From Actinacidiphila guanduensis (GTDB taxonomy: Bacteria > Actinomycetota > Actinomycetes > Streptomycetales > Streptomycetaceae): a DNA stretch of 64,000 nt. How positions within the stretch are numbered: the first letter of the stretch is position 1; every line of letters begins with the position of its first letter. The stretch covers positions 124,001 through 188,000 of the forward strand of contig NZ_FNIE01000010.1 in NCBI RefSeq assembly GCF_900103985.1, read 5' to 3'. Both the position numbers and the translations under genes were made by a program. The notes under the pieces are model-generated. The model searched no databases. It worked only from the letters and a program-made list of their open reading frames with translations, and had not been told where the DNA came from. This document shows, piece by piece, positions 1-8,401 of this stretch.

Positions 1-63
1 AGGCGCCACGCCGGACCGGTCCTGTTCCACTGCCGTGACACGCGCGGTATGCAGGGGGGATGA
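1..63 (+). CDS. 3' end of an upstream gene, unidentified
   Basis: Frame 1 is open from the window edge to a TGA at 61-63, encoding about 20 residues that end in GMQGG. The stop overlaps the ATG of the next gene as ATGA, the translational coupling arrangement seen repeatedly in this window, so this is probably the tail of a co-transcribed gene. Too little remains to name a family. Confidence 0.4.
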   Translation, partial: RRHAGPVLFHCRDTRGMQGG

Positions 64-842
64 CGACGAACGGCGAGGTGGCCGGTCTGCTGCTGGCGGC
101 CGGTGGCGGACAGCGGCTCGGCGGCCGGCCGAAGGCGCTGCTGGCGTACCGGGGGCGGCCGCTGGTGGAGCACGCGGCGGCGGTGCTGCGGGCCGGCGGC
201 TGCGGCGTGGTGCACGTGGTGCTGGGCGCGGCTGCCGACGAGGTGCGGGCGCGGGCGGAGCTGCCGGGCTGCGTCCTGGTGGACAACCCGCAGTGGGCCG
301 AGGGCATGGGCACCTCGCTGCGGGCCGGGCTCGCCTCGCTCGCGGCGGCCGCCGGGCAGGGGCCGGGGCCCGCGGCCGCGGTGGTCGGCCTGGTCGACCA
401 GCCGGGCGTGCCCCCGGCGGCGGTGGCGCGGGTGATCGGGGCCGCGCGGTCCGGCGACGACCTGCTCTCGGCGCTGGTGTCGGCGGCCTACGGCGGCCGG
501 CGCGGCCACCCGGTGCTCTTCGGCGCGGCCCGCTGGGCGGGGGTGGCCGGTAGCGCGGGCGGCGACATGGGCGCGCGGGCGTACCTGCGGGAACACACCG
601 AGCAGACCGTGCTGGTGGAGTGCGGCGACATCGGCGACCCGTCCGACATCGACACCCCGGCGGACCTGCGCCTGCTGGACGGGACCGGCGGTCCGGCCGC
701 GGGACCGTACACGGCGCCGCCCGCGGGGCCGGACGACCGGCCCGACAACCGGCCACACGACCGGCCCGACGACCGACCCGACGACCGGCCCGGCACGGCC
801 CCGGACGGCGACTCCGCTGCACGCCGTGCCACAAAACGTTGA
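60..842 (+). CDS. MobA/MocA-like molybdenum cofactor nucleotidyltransferase
   Basis: This 260-residue protein opens with the NTP-transferase motif LLLAAGGGQRLGGRPKALL (residues 10-28), the LAAGxxxRxGxxK loop of MobA-like enzymes, followed by DNPQWAEGMGTSL and VVGLVDQPGVP, which fit the MocA branch (CTP:molybdopterin cytidylyltransferase) better than a sugar nucleotidyltransferase. MocA makes the cytosine dinucleotide cofactor used by xanthine dehydrogenase family enzymes, so it plausibly serves the xdh genes at 52-56 kb. The start follows a GGGGGG run and overlaps the preceding stop. The last 50 or so residues are a low-complexity DDRPD-type tail encoded by 12-bp tandem repeats and are not part of the domain. 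The MocA assignment against other MobA-like enzymes is an inference. Confidence 0.8.
   Translation: MTTNGEVAGLLLAAGGGQRLGGRPKALLAYRGRPLVEHAAAVLRAGGCGVVHVVLGAAADEVRARAELPGCVLVDNPQWAEGMGTSLRAGLASLAAAAGQGPGPAAAVVGLVDQPGVPPAAVARVIGAARSGDDLLSALVSAAYGGRRGHPVLFGAARWAGVAGSAGGDMGARAYLREHTEQTVLVECGDIGDPSDIDTPADLRLLDGTGGPAAGPYTAPPAGPDDRPDNRPHDRPDDRPDDRPGTAPDGDSAARRATKR
732..791 (+). repeat. five 12-bp tandem repeats in the mocA-like 3' end
   Basis: Five consecutive 12-bp units (start points 732, 744, 756, 768, 780), consensus GACGACCGGCCC with a few substitutions, encode DDRP-type tetrapeptides at the C-terminus. The unit length preserves frame, so copy number could vary without breaking the gene. Confidence 0.9.
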
Positions 843-867
843 ACTTCCGCACTGCGAAAACTATGCT
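839..867 (+). promoter_or_regulatory. aceB promoter with operator-like palindrome in its spacer
   Basis: A -35-like TTGAAC (839-844) and a -10-like TATGCT (862-867) are separated by 17 bp. The spacer contains TTCCGCACTGCGAAA (845-859), an inverted repeat with one mismatch. Related palindromes lie upstream of the hydroxypyruvate isomerase (29209-29223) and glyoxylate carboligase (32419-32433) genes. A protein bound here would block RNA polymerase directly. Assignment to an AllR/IclR-type regulator is inference. Confidence 0.65.
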
Positions 868-954
868 CCACCTTGCAGAAGCGAGCGTGCCCCAGGCGCG
901 CCCAGGCACCCTGTGCCACTCGTGCCACCCGTGCCCTACGGAGGAGTGACCCGT

Positions 955-2574
955 ATGTCCGCAAGCGCGCCGTCCCCGGCCGTCGTCTCCGAGGCCGCCG
1001 GGCCCGTTCCCCGCGCGGAGGAGGTGCTCACCCCCGAGGCGCTCGCGTTCCTCGCCGAGCTGCACCGCCGCTTCGCGCCCCGCCGCGCCGAACTGCTGGA
1101 GCGCAGGAAGCAGCGCCGGGCCGAGATCGCCCGCACCGCGACCCTGGACTTCCTCCCGGACACCGCGGCTGTCCGCGAGGGCGACTGGCGGGTCGCCGAG
1201 GCGCCGCCGGCGCTCCAGGACCGCCGGGTGGAGATCACCGGCCCCACCGACCGCAAGATGACCGTCAACGCCCTCAACTCCGGCGCCCGCATCTGGCTCG
1301 CCGACTTCGAGGACGCCTCCGCGCCCACCTGGGCCAACGTCGTCGGCGGCCAGATCAACCTGATCGACGCCTACGAGCGGCGGATCGACTTCACCACCCC
1401 CGAGGGCAAGTCCTACGCGCTGCGCCCGGCGCAGGAGCTGGCGACCGCGGTGGTGCGCCCGCGCGGCTGGCACCTGGACGAGCGGCACCTGACGGTGGAC
1501 GGCCAGCCGGTGCCCGGCGCCCTGGTCGACTTCGGCCTGTACTTCTTCCACAACGCCCGGCGGCTGCTCGACCTCGGCAAGGGCCCCTACTTCTACCTGC
1601 CGAAGACCGAGTCGCACCTGGAAGCCCGGCTGTGGAACGAGGTGTTCGTCTTCGCGCAGGAGTACATCGGCATCCCGCGCGGCACCATCCGCGCCACCGT
1701 CCTGATCGAGACGATCACCGCCGCCTTCGAGATGGAGGAGATCCTCTACGAGCTGCGCGAGCACGCCTCCGGGCTCAACGCGGGCCGCTGGGACTACCTG
1801 TTCTCCATCGTGAAGAACTTCCGCGACGCCGGTGAGCGGTTCGTGCTGCCGGACCGCAACGCGGTGACGATGACCGCCCCCTTCATGCGCGCCTACACCG
1901 AACTGCTGGTGCGCACCTGCCACAAGCGCGGCGCGCACGCGATCGGCGGCATGGCGGCCTTCATCCCCTCACGGCGCGACCCGCAGGTGAACGAGCTGGC
2001 GTTCGAGAAGGTCAAGGCCGACAAGGACCGTGAGGCCGTCGACGGCTTCGACGGCTCCTGGGTCGCCCACCCCGATCTGGTGCCCATCGCCCAGGCGTCC
2101 TTCGACGCCGTGCTGGGCGAGCGCCCCCACCAGAAGGACCGGCTGCGCGAGGACGTCCACGTCACCGCCGCCCAGCTCCTCGACATCGCCTCGCTGGACG
2201 CCCGCCCCACCTACGAGGGGCTGCGCAACGCGGTGCAGGTCGGCATCCGTTACATCGAGGCGTGGCTGCGCGGCCAGGGGGCGGTCGCCATCTTCAACCT
2301 GATGGAGGACGCGGCCACCGCGGAGATCTCCCGCTCGCAGATCTGGCAGTGGGTGAATGCCGGGGTCGTCTTCGAGGGCGGCGAGAAGGCCACCGCCGAG
2401 CTGGTCCGCCAGGTCGCCGCCGACGAACTCCTCGCCATCCGCGACGAGGTGGGCGAGGACGCCTTCGCGGTGGGCCGCTGGACGCAGGCGCACGACCTGC
2501 TGATCCGCACCGCGCTGGACACCACGTACGTCGACTTCCTCACCCTGCCCGCCTACGAACAGCTGGAGGGCTGA
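955..2574 (+). CDS. aceB: malate synthase A
   Basis: The enzyme condenses glyoxylate with acetyl-CoA to give malate, feeding purine- or ureide-derived glyoxylate into central metabolism. The 539-residue length fits malate synthase A. Family blocks include GARIWLADFEDASAPTW, the RATVLIETITAAFEMEEI segment around the glyoxylate/Mg site, and GGMAAFIPSRRDP. The ATG at 955 follows GGAGGAG at about 10 bp spacing; the frame extends upstream to 826 but that part has no family similarity and covers the promoter. The gene has its own promoter and palindromic operator, and its regulation is probably shared with the glyoxylate carboligase branch at 29-34 kb. Confidence 0.95.
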   Translation: MSASAPSPAVVSEAAGPVPRAEEVLTPEALAFLAELHRRFAPRRAELLERRKQRRAEIARTATLDFLPDTAAVREGDWRVAEAPPALQDRRVEITGPTDRKMTVNALNSGARIWLADFEDASAPTWANVVGGQINLIDAYERRIDFTTPEGKSYALRPAQELATAVVRPRGWHLDERHLTVDGQPVPGALVDFGLYFFHNARRLLDLGKGPYFYLPKTESHLEARLWNEVFVFAQEYIGIPRGTIRATVLIETITAAFEMEEILYELREHASGLNAGRWDYLFSIVKNFRDAGERFVLPDRNAVTMTAPFMRAYTELLVRTCHKRGAHAIGGMAAFIPSRRDPQVNELAFEKVKADKDREAVDGFDGSWVAHPDLVPIAQASFDAVLGERPHQKDRLREDVHVTAAQLLDIASLDARPTYEGLRNAVQVGIRYIEAWLRGQGAVAIFNLMEDAATAEISRSQIWQWVNAGVVFEGGEKATAELVRQVAADELLAIRDEVGEDAFAVGRWTQAHDLLIRTALDTTYVDFLTLPAYEQLEG

Positions 2575-2584
2575 ACCGGCCGCC

Positions 2585-2637
2585 GGCAACCGGCAGTTCG
2601 AGAAGGCCCAACCGGCCCGCGGCAACCGGCGGTTCGA
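2585..2637. repeat. short direct repeat downstream of aceB
   Basis: Two 17-bp copies of GGCAACCGGC(A/G)GTTCGA at 2585-2601 and 2621-2637 lie in the 137-bp gap between aceB and the VOC gene. I see no terminator-like hairpin with a clear loop and no other function. Confidence 0.6.
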
Positions 2638-2711
2638 CACCCCGACGGGAACGAACCGCCGCCGCGGGCCGGGTCGCCGACTTCGCCGCGCCCCCTGTGA
2701 GACAGTGGATC

Positions 2712-3110
2712 ATGCCTTTGAGCATGCATGAGCTCAGAACATCGATTGCCGTCTCCGACATCCACCGGGCCGTCGCCTTTTACGAGGGCAAGCTCGGACT
2801 GCCGCTCGTCCAGACCGGCCCAAGCGCCCGGATCAGCGGCGGGAGTCGTGTCTACGCCTCCGGTGGAGGGCCCGCGCTGAACGTCTACCAGTCCACGACC
2901 GCCGGAACGACCGAGGCGACTCTGGCCGTCTGGTACGTCGACGACCTCGACCGGATCGTCGACGAACTCACAGCCGCCGGCGTCGAGTTCGTGCGCTACG
3001 ACCAGTTCGAGCACGACGCGCGGGGTATCACGCCGCGGGCCGGCGGCGGACGGATCGCGTGGTTCCGGGACCCGGACGGCAACACCTTCGCCCTCGAAGC
3101 AGACATGTGA
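2712..3110 (+). CDS. VOC-family (glyoxalase/bleomycin resistance-like) protein
   Basis: This 132-residue single-domain protein has the VOC fold pattern: an opening strand TSIAVSDIHRAVAFYEGKLGL and a closing FRDPDGNTFALEA segment whose Glu is the usual metal ligand position. VOC proteins act as lyases, dioxygenases or drug-binding proteins, and nothing here defines the substrate. The ATG at 2712 gives the full first strand; an ATG at 2724 is also possible, and no strong ribosome-binding site separates them. It lies downstream of aceB on the same strand but with a 137-bp gap, so operon membership is doubtful. Confidence 0.8.
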   Translation: MPLSMHELRTSIAVSDIHRAVAFYEGKLGLPLVQTGPSARISGGSRVYASGGGPALNVYQSTTAGTTEATLAVWYVDDLDRIVDELTAAGVEFVRYDQFEHDARGITPRAGGGRIAWFRDPDGNTFALEADM

Positions 3111-3212
3111 GCTTCGGAGAGCGCACGTCTTCGGTCCGCGGTGCGGGGCGAGGGCGCGCGTGAGCAGTGCGGGCCTGCTCGCTCGAAGGCCGGCGACGCG
3201 TAGGCTGAGCAG

Positions 3213-5435
3213 ATGCCGTACCGCACGCGGCAACGGCTCGCCGCGCATTTTTCGGAGCCCTTTGCGCCCGTGGCGCTGGTCGGCTGGGCGGTGGGACTCG
3301 GGCTGATGCCGAGTCTGGCGTTACGGCTCCCGGTGGAGGATGCCGGGCCGCTGTCCGTGGGCAAGGTTTTCCTCGTGCTGCTGTTCGGCGCGGCCGGCGG
3401 AGTGATCGCCGCCACCGCGGCCTTCGTGCTGCTGTATGTGGGCGGGGCCGTGCGCCGGTTCGCCGTCGGGCACCGGCGGGTCGCCTGGATCGCGGGTACC
3501 GCGGTGGCCGCCGCCGCGGTGCTGCTTGCCGTGGGGTGCGCGGTGGCTCTGGGATGGTCGGGCGAACCGGCCGGCGGCGCCGCCCTGGTCGTGGTCAAAG
3601 CGGTGTCCGCTTGCGCGGTCGGCACCGCTTCGGGGCTGCTCTCGCTGGGGTGGACACTGGCCGGCGTCCGCGGTCGTGCCATGCGCCGCGTGACGGTGGC
3701 GCTGATTCTGTATCTCTGCGTGGCCTGTTTCCTCTTCTTCGGACACCAGCGGCCCGGCGGCACCATGGTGGTCGCCGCTCTCGTCGTGTCGTTCCTGTGG
3801 ACGGCGGCGATGCGGGCCACCCCTGCCGGCCCCGCGGTGATCCTGGGCTTCCTCCTGCTGCTGACGGTGGCCGGCGTCGAGGACAGCGGTGGCGTCGACG
3901 GCACGCTGGTCCGGCTGCTGGTCCAGGCGGTGATCGCGGTCGTGATGGGGGCGGTCACCGTCCTGTTCGTCCTGCGTTTCGCGGCGTGGCACGGCCGCCT
4001 GCTGCGCTACGCGGGCGCGGCGGCGATCGTGCCGTTGGGGTACGTGGTGTTCCTGTGGTCCGACGGCCAGTTGCTGGGCGGTCCATGGGAAGTCCCGCTG
4101 TTCGCGCCGATGGTCTGGCTCGTCGTACGGGTGTGGCGGCGGATGCAGGAGGACAGCCGCTCTCTGGTGTCCTCGGCTGCGGACCTCGTCTTCGCGCTGC
4201 TGCTCGGCGGCGTTCTCGTCCTGTTCCTGGTGTGGCTGGCCAACCTGCTCGATCTGCCGGTCGCCGAGGTCAGTGCCCTGCGCGGCGCCGCGGCATCCCT
4301 GGGCGGCCTGATCGATCTGCCGTGGTGGACGTGGGCGAGCGCCGACATGCTGCTCGCGGCGGCGTTCCTGACCGCCGCGCTGGGACCGCGTCGACTCAGG
4401 CGGTTCACCGGCGCACTCGGCCGTATACGGCTGCCCGGCGCACTCGACGTGCTGCGTCGCTCGCTGTCCGTCCTGAAGATCGTCCTGCTCACGGTGGTGT
4501 TCCTCGGCCTGGCCGGCCCGCCCGCGCTGGGACCCGTACTCAGCCGGCACATACGCGCCCGCTACACCGCGGAACTCCGGCAGGAACTCGACGCGCGCGG
4601 CGAAGCCGCCCTCTACCAGGAGATAAGTCTGGGTCTCGTCCGGTCCCCGCAGGCGCTCCCCGTCCTCACGCAGATGCTGGTGGAGGTCCACGACAGCACC
4701 GGACACTCGTCCAACGAGCGGGAACCGACCCCGGCCGCACGCGATCTGGCCCATCGCATGGGGGAGTTGCAGGCCCAGACCCTGCTCCCGTTCACCTTCC
4801 GCATCGGTGCCGACGCCACGCGGCGCGCCTCCGAGCCGCCCGTCGCGGCAGCGGTGCGTGAGGCCGGAATGAACGGGACGGCCGCCGACTCCGCCGACCT
4901 CGCCGCCCGGCTCAGCCGGGAACAGGCCGAGGCCGCGGACGCGGACGCACGCGAGCACGAGACGGAACAGGCCGCCGAACACGCGGCCGCGGTCGTGACC
5001 GGCGCACTCGGCAACCTGACCTTCGGCCATGGCGTCGTCTTCGGACTCGTCCGCGAATACCTCGACGGCCTGGCCGAGTCCGGGCTGCGCAATGTGTTCC
5101 TGCTCTGGGCGGACCGGGTCCCGCAGCGGCCCTCGCCCGCGGAACCGCCCGCCGCCTCGCGAGTGGTGGAGCCCGTACCGAGCGCGCTTCGGGAAGCCGC
5201 GGACGAGCAACTGACGGAAGAGCTCCTCTCCGCCGGGATCGAGCCCGGCACCGACCCGGCGCAGGCCCGCGCCGATCGCGAATCCCCGGTGGCCTCCGCC
5301 GTCCACCTGGCCGCCCACACCCGCGGTCTCCACAACGGGACCGCCCGCTGCTCGGGTTGTGCCCACTTCATCGAGCCGGGCAGGGAAGGCGGCGAACATG
5401 GTGGCGAGGACGTGGGGGGCGTTCACGGCGAGTGA
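3213..5435 (+). CDS. large polytopic membrane protein of unknown function
   Basis: The 740-residue protein has about a dozen predicted membrane segments in the first 440 residues (for example FLVLLFGAAGGVIAATAAFVLLYV and LLLGGVLVLFLVWLANLL), then roughly 300 charged residues with an Ala/Glu/Asp-rich stretch around residues 565-590. It ends in a short CxxC element (CSGCAHF). I recognise no family. A TTA codon occurs in frame at 3321-3323 (residue 37); in Streptomyces this makes translation dependent on the bldA tRNA, suggesting expression late in development. It is flanked by unrelated genes and probably monocistronic. The ATG at 3213 follows GCTGAGCAG, a weak ribosome-binding site. Confidence 0.75.
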   Translation: MPYRTRQRLAAHFSEPFAPVALVGWAVGLGLMPSLALRLPVEDAGPLSVGKVFLVLLFGAAGGVIAATAAFVLLYVGGAVRRFAVGHRRVAWIAGTAVAAAAVLLAVGCAVALGWSGEPAGGAALVVVKAVSACAVGTASGLLSLGWTLAGVRGRAMRRVTVALILYLCVACFLFFGHQRPGGTMVVAALVVSFLWTAAMRATPAGPAVILGFLLLLTVAGVEDSGGVDGTLVRLLVQAVIAVVMGAVTVLFVLRFAAWHGRLLRYAGAAAIVPLGYVVFLWSDGQLLGGPWEVPLFAPMVWLVVRVWRRMQEDSRSLVSSAADLVFALLLGGVLVLFLVWLANLLDLPVAEVSALRGAAASLGGLIDLPWWTWASADMLLAAAFLTAALGPRRLRRFTGALGRIRLPGALDVLRRSLSVLKIVLLTVVFLGLAGPPALGPVLSRHIRARYTAELRQELDARGEAALYQEISLGLVRSPQALPVLTQMLVEVHDSTGHSSNEREPTPAARDLAHRMGELQAQTLLPFTFRIGADATRRASEPPVAAAVREAGMNGTAADSADLAARLSREQAEAADADAREHETEQAAEHAAAVVTGALGNLTFGHGVVFGLVREYLDGLAESGLRNVFLLWADRVPQRPSPAEPPAASRVVEPVPSALREAADEQLTEELLSAGIEPGTDPAQARADRESPVASAVHLAAHTRGLHNGTARCSGCAHFIEPGREGGEHGGEDVGGVHGE

Positions 5436-5496
5436 CCGTGCCGGGGGCGGAGGTGGTGCCGGCCGGGGGCCGTCCCTCCCCGGCCGGCGGACATGT

Positions 5497-5513
5497 GGGC
5501 GCCGTTCAGGCGC
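5497..5513. terminator. small hairpin between convergent genes
   Basis: GGCGCC, loop GTTCA, GGCGCC lies in the 99-bp gap between the membrane protein gene and the converging 8-oxoguanine deaminase gene. The stem is short and has no T-run, so a bidirectional terminator role is tentative. Confidence 0.35.
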
Positions 5514-5534
5514 CGTTCAGGCCCTCCGCACCGC

Positions 5535-6995
5535 TCAGGCCAGCCCTGCGATCCGGGCAAGCCTGCGGGCCTGTTCGCGGGTCCGGCGGGCGATGGCGTC
5601 CTCGTCGGCGTGGACCAGCCGGCCGTTCTCCACCACGGGCCGGCCGCCCACCAGCGACAGCGTCACCGGGGCCGCCGCACCGAACACCAGCGCGGCGACA
5701 GGGTCGGCGATGGAGGCGTGGGCGAGGCCGTCGAGCTTCCACAGCACCAGGTCGGCGAGCTTGCCCGGCTCCAGGGAGCCGACCTCGGCCGCGCGGCCGA
5801 GCACTTGGGCGCCACCGTAGGTGCCCAGCCGCAGCGCCGTACGGGCGTCCATCGCCTTCTCACCGCCGCGCAGCCGGTTGATGAGCAGCGCGTTGCGCAG
5901 CTCGGTGTGCAGTTCGCCGGACTCATTGGAGGCGGTGCCGTCCACGCCGAGGCCGACCGGCACGCCCGCGGCCAGCATGTCCGGCACCCGCGCGATCCCC
6001 GCCGCCAGGCGGGCGTTGGAGGACGGGCAGTGCGCCACGCCGGTGCCGGTGCGGGCGAAGGCGGCGATGTCGGCGTCGTTCATGTGCACGCAGTGCGCCA
6101 TCCACACGTCCGCGCCGAGCCAGCCGGTGGACTCGAAGTAGTCGGTGGGGCCCATGCCGAACAGCTCGTGGCAGAACTTCTCCTCCTCCACCGTCTCGCT
6201 GCCGTGAGTGTGCAGCCGCACCCCCTTGCGGCGGGCCAACTCCGCGGCCTCCCGCATCAGTTCGGTGGAGACCGAGAACGGCGAGCAGGGCGCGACCGCG
6301 ATCTGCAGCATCGAGCCGAAGGAGGGGTCGTGGTGGGTGTCCACGGCCTCCTCGGTGGCCCGCAGCGCCTCCTCGGTGCTCTCCACCGCGAAGTCCGGTG
6401 GCAGGCCGCCGTCCGAGGCGCCGCGGTCCATCGAGCCGCGGGCGGCGGTGAAGCGCACGCCGAGTTCGGCGGCGGCCCGGATCTCGGCGCCGAGCAGGTC
6501 GCCTGCGCCGCGCGGGAAGACGTAGTGGTGGTCCATCGCGGTGGTCACCCCGCCGCGGGCCATCACCGCCAGCGACCCGGAGGCGGCCGCGTGGACCATC
6601 GGCTCGTCGATGCGGGCCCAGGTCGGGTAGAGCTCGACCAGCCAGTCGAAGAGGTTGCTGTCCTGCGCCAGGCCGCGGGTGAGCCACTGGTAGAAGTGGT
6701 GGTGGGTGTTGACCAGGCCGGGGGTGGCCAGGTGCCCGGTGCCGTCGACGCGGCGGACGACGTGCTCCAGGTCCTTGGGCGCGGGGCCCGGCCCGACCGA
6801 CTCGATCACCTGCCCGGCCACCACGATGTGCCCGCGCGCGTACTCGGTGCCGACCGCGTCCACCACGGCCACCGCGCAGTTCTCGATGACGGTCCTCGGA
6901 ACCGCCCCACCGGCCGGTTCCCGATGCCCGCCCACGTGCTCGCCGGCCTGCTCGTTCGCTTGCTCGTTGGCTTGCTCGTCCATCTGCTCGTCCAC
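5535..6995 (-). CDS. 8-oxoguanine deaminase (amidohydrolase)
   Basis: This cytosolic amidohydrolase probably converts 8-oxoguanine to urate, delivering substrate to the uricase encoded just upstream. The metal-binding signature NTHHHFYQW (about residues 95-103), RLHTHGSET, WMAHCVHMND and VGLGVDGTASNE follow the order of the AtzF/TrzN-like 8-oxoguanine deaminase branch. The protein has 486 residues. The GTG start at 6995 follows GAGGGGGAG; the first 18 residues are a repetitive MDEQANEQA peptide with no family counterpart, and an ATG at 6983 is the alternative start. It is the last gene of the OHCU-uraH-uricase operon, 12 bp after uricase. Other amidohydrolase substrates such as guanine or chlorinated triazines are less likely from context. 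Confidence 0.85.
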   Translation of the reverse strand: MDEQMDEQANEQANEQAGEHVGGHREPAGGAVPRTVIENCAVAVVDAVGTEYARGHIVVAGQVIESVGPGPAPKDLEHVVRRVDGTGHLATPGLVNTHHHFYQWLTRGLAQDSNLFDWLVELYPTWARIDEPMVHAAASGSLAVMARGGVTTAMDHHYVFPRGAGDLLGAEIRAAAELGVRFTAARGSMDRGASDGGLPPDFAVESTEEALRATEEAVDTHHDPSFGSMLQIAVAPCSPFSVSTELMREAAELARRKGVRLHTHGSETVEEEKFCHELFGMGPTDYFESTGWLGADVWMAHCVHMNDADIAAFARTGTGVAHCPSSNARLAAGIARVPDMLAAGVPVGLGVDGTASNESGELHTELRNALLINRLRGGEKAMDARTALRLGTYGGAQVLGRAAEVGSLEPGKLADLVLWKLDGLAHASIADPVAALVFGAAAPVTLSLVGGRPVVENGRLVHADEDAIARRTREQARRLARIAGLA

Positions 6996-7007
6996 CGGGG
7001 CTCCCCC

Positions 7008-7931
7008 TCAGTCCGTCGGGATCGCGGCTGTGGCGCCCTCGCGCAGCACCGTGCCCTCGATCAGGCCGTAGGGGCGGTCGGCGGCGAAGTACACCTCGTT
7101 GTCGTTCTTCAGGCCGAAGGGTTCGAGGTCGACCAGGAAGTGGTGCTTGTTCGGCAGCGACAGGCGCACCTCGTCGATGCCGGGCACCTGCTCGATCACC
7201 CGAGAGCCCATGGCGAACAGGGTCTGCTGGAGCGAGAGCGAGTAGGTGCCGGCGAAGGCGGCCAGCAGGTGGCCGCGCACCTCCGCGTAGACCGCGTCCC
7301 ACTCCGGCGCGCCCTCGCCCTCGACGGGCAGCCCGTCGGCGAACCGCCAGCGCGCGTGGACCTCGGTGGCCAGGATGCGGTCGGTGGTCTCCTTGAGCGT
7401 GGTGTAGGGGTCCTTGGCGAAGCCCCAGAACTCCGAGTCGGTGGAGTTGAGCACCACCAGGTCCTTGAGTCCGGCCAGCACCTGCCAGGAGGAGCCGTCG
7501 TGGACGACCTCGGCGGTACGGGTCTCGCGACCGCCGCGGACGAAGGAGTGGCCGGTGACGGGGGCGCCGTCCGTGCCCTCGATGCGGTCCCAGGCGTACT
7601 CCTCGACGCGGATACGGGCCCGCCCGATGGCGTCCTGGCTGCTGACGAAGTGCCGGGCGAGCCGGGCGGCGAACGCCTCCGGGGCGGTGACGCCGTACTT
7701 CTGGGCGAAGGCGTACACGGTGTTCTTGGTGGTGTCGGTGGTCAGCACGTTGGCGTTGGAGCCCGACAGGTGGACCTCGTCCATCGCGCCGGACAGGGCC
7801 ACGGAGACGTTGAGGTCCCTGATGTGGTGGGTGTCGCCGTCGCGGACGACCCGCACCACCCGGGTCTCCGCCTTGCCGTACTGGTTCTGCCCTAGCAGGG
7901 TGGGGCGCGGGGGCCGGGCTGAAGCGGTCAT
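7008..7931 (-). CDS. urate oxidase (uricase)
   Basis: The enzyme oxidises urate to 5-hydroxyisourate without cofactor. The 307-residue protein contains GQNQYGKAETRVV with the catalytic Lys near the N-terminus, the NVLTTDTTKNTVYAFA block carrying the catalytic Thr, and the C-terminal LPNKHHFLVDL motif with the active-site His. Length and block order are standard for bacterial tunnelling-fold uricases. The gene starts 5 bp after the HIU hydrolase stop and precedes the deaminase, so three consecutive purine-degradation steps are co-transcribed in near-reaction order. Confidence 0.96.
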   Translation of the reverse strand: MTASARPPRPTLLGQNQYGKAETRVVRVVRDGDTHHIRDLNVSVALSGAMDEVHLSGSNANVLTTDTTKNTVYAFAQKYGVTAPEAFAARLARHFVSSQDAIGRARIRVEEYAWDRIEGTDGAPVTGHSFVRGGRETRTAEVVHDGSSWQVLAGLKDLVVLNSTDSEFWGFAKDPYTTLKETTDRILATEVHARWRFADGLPVEGEGAPEWDAVYAEVRGHLLAAFAGTYSLSLQQTLFAMGSRVIEQVPGIDEVRLSLPNKHHFLVDLEPFGLKNDNEVYFAADRPYGLIEGTVLREGATAAIPTD

Positions 7932-7936
7932 CGGTG

Positions 7937-8401
7937 CTAGCTCCCTCGGTATACGGAGTAGCCGAACGGGTTGAGCAGCAGCGGCACGTGGTAGTGCTCG
8001 CCCGGCGCGACGGCGAAGACGACCGCCACCTCCGGGAAGAACGCGCCGCTGTCCCTTGGACCCTGGGGGTCCGCGCGGGGGGCGTCCTGCTGGGCCTCGG
8101 CTTGTTGACGGGCTGTGTCGCTCGTTGGGTTGCTGGGTGGGTTGCTCGGTGATGTACGCGCCGGGTCGGCGAAGTACGGCTCCACGGCGAAGCGCAGCCG
8201 TGCGTGGGTGGTGCCCCGCGGCAGCGGCGGCAGGTCCCGGCAGCGGCCGTCGGCGTCGGTGGCCGAGCCGGCGTGCACGGTCCAGGGGTCCTGCGGACCG
8301 GGCCGTACCGACAGCTCCACGGCGACGCCGCGGGCCGGGCGGCCGGCACTGGTGTCCAGGATGTGCGTGGACACCGAGGTCGGGGGGTGGGCGGCCGTCA
8401 T
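7937..8401 (-). CDS. uraH: 5-hydroxyisourate hydrolase (transthyretin-like) with inserted linker
   Basis: This 154-residue protein hydrolyses 5-hydroxyisourate, the uricase product, to OHCU. It starts with VSTHILDTSAGRPARGV and ends with the family-defining YRGS tetrapeptide; FFPEVAVVF and HYHVPLLLNPFGYSVY complete the fold. Usual family length is about 105-130. The excess is an Asn/Pro/Ser/Gln-rich segment at about residues 82-119, inserted between PYF and FFPEV, where typical members have a short loop. The start overlaps the OHCU decarboxylase stop as ATGA, indicating translational coupling. Confidence 0.93.
   Translation of the reverse strand: MTAAHPPTSVSTHILDTSAGRPARGVAVELSVRPGPQDPWTVHAGSATDADGRCRDLPPLPRGTTHARLRFAVEPYFADPARTSPSNPPSNPTSDTARQQAEAQQDAPRADPQGPRDSGAFFPEVAVVFAVAPGEHYHVPLLLNPFGYSVYRGS

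Noticed and set aside
3321..5426. 701-codon open frame on the minus strand
   Set aside because: Antisense shadow of the membrane protein gene; sequence is Gln/Arg/His-rich without domain features.
5493..7895. 800-codon open frame on the plus strand
   Set aside because: It is the antisense of the deaminase and uricase genes, whose family motifs and codon bias are on the minus strand.
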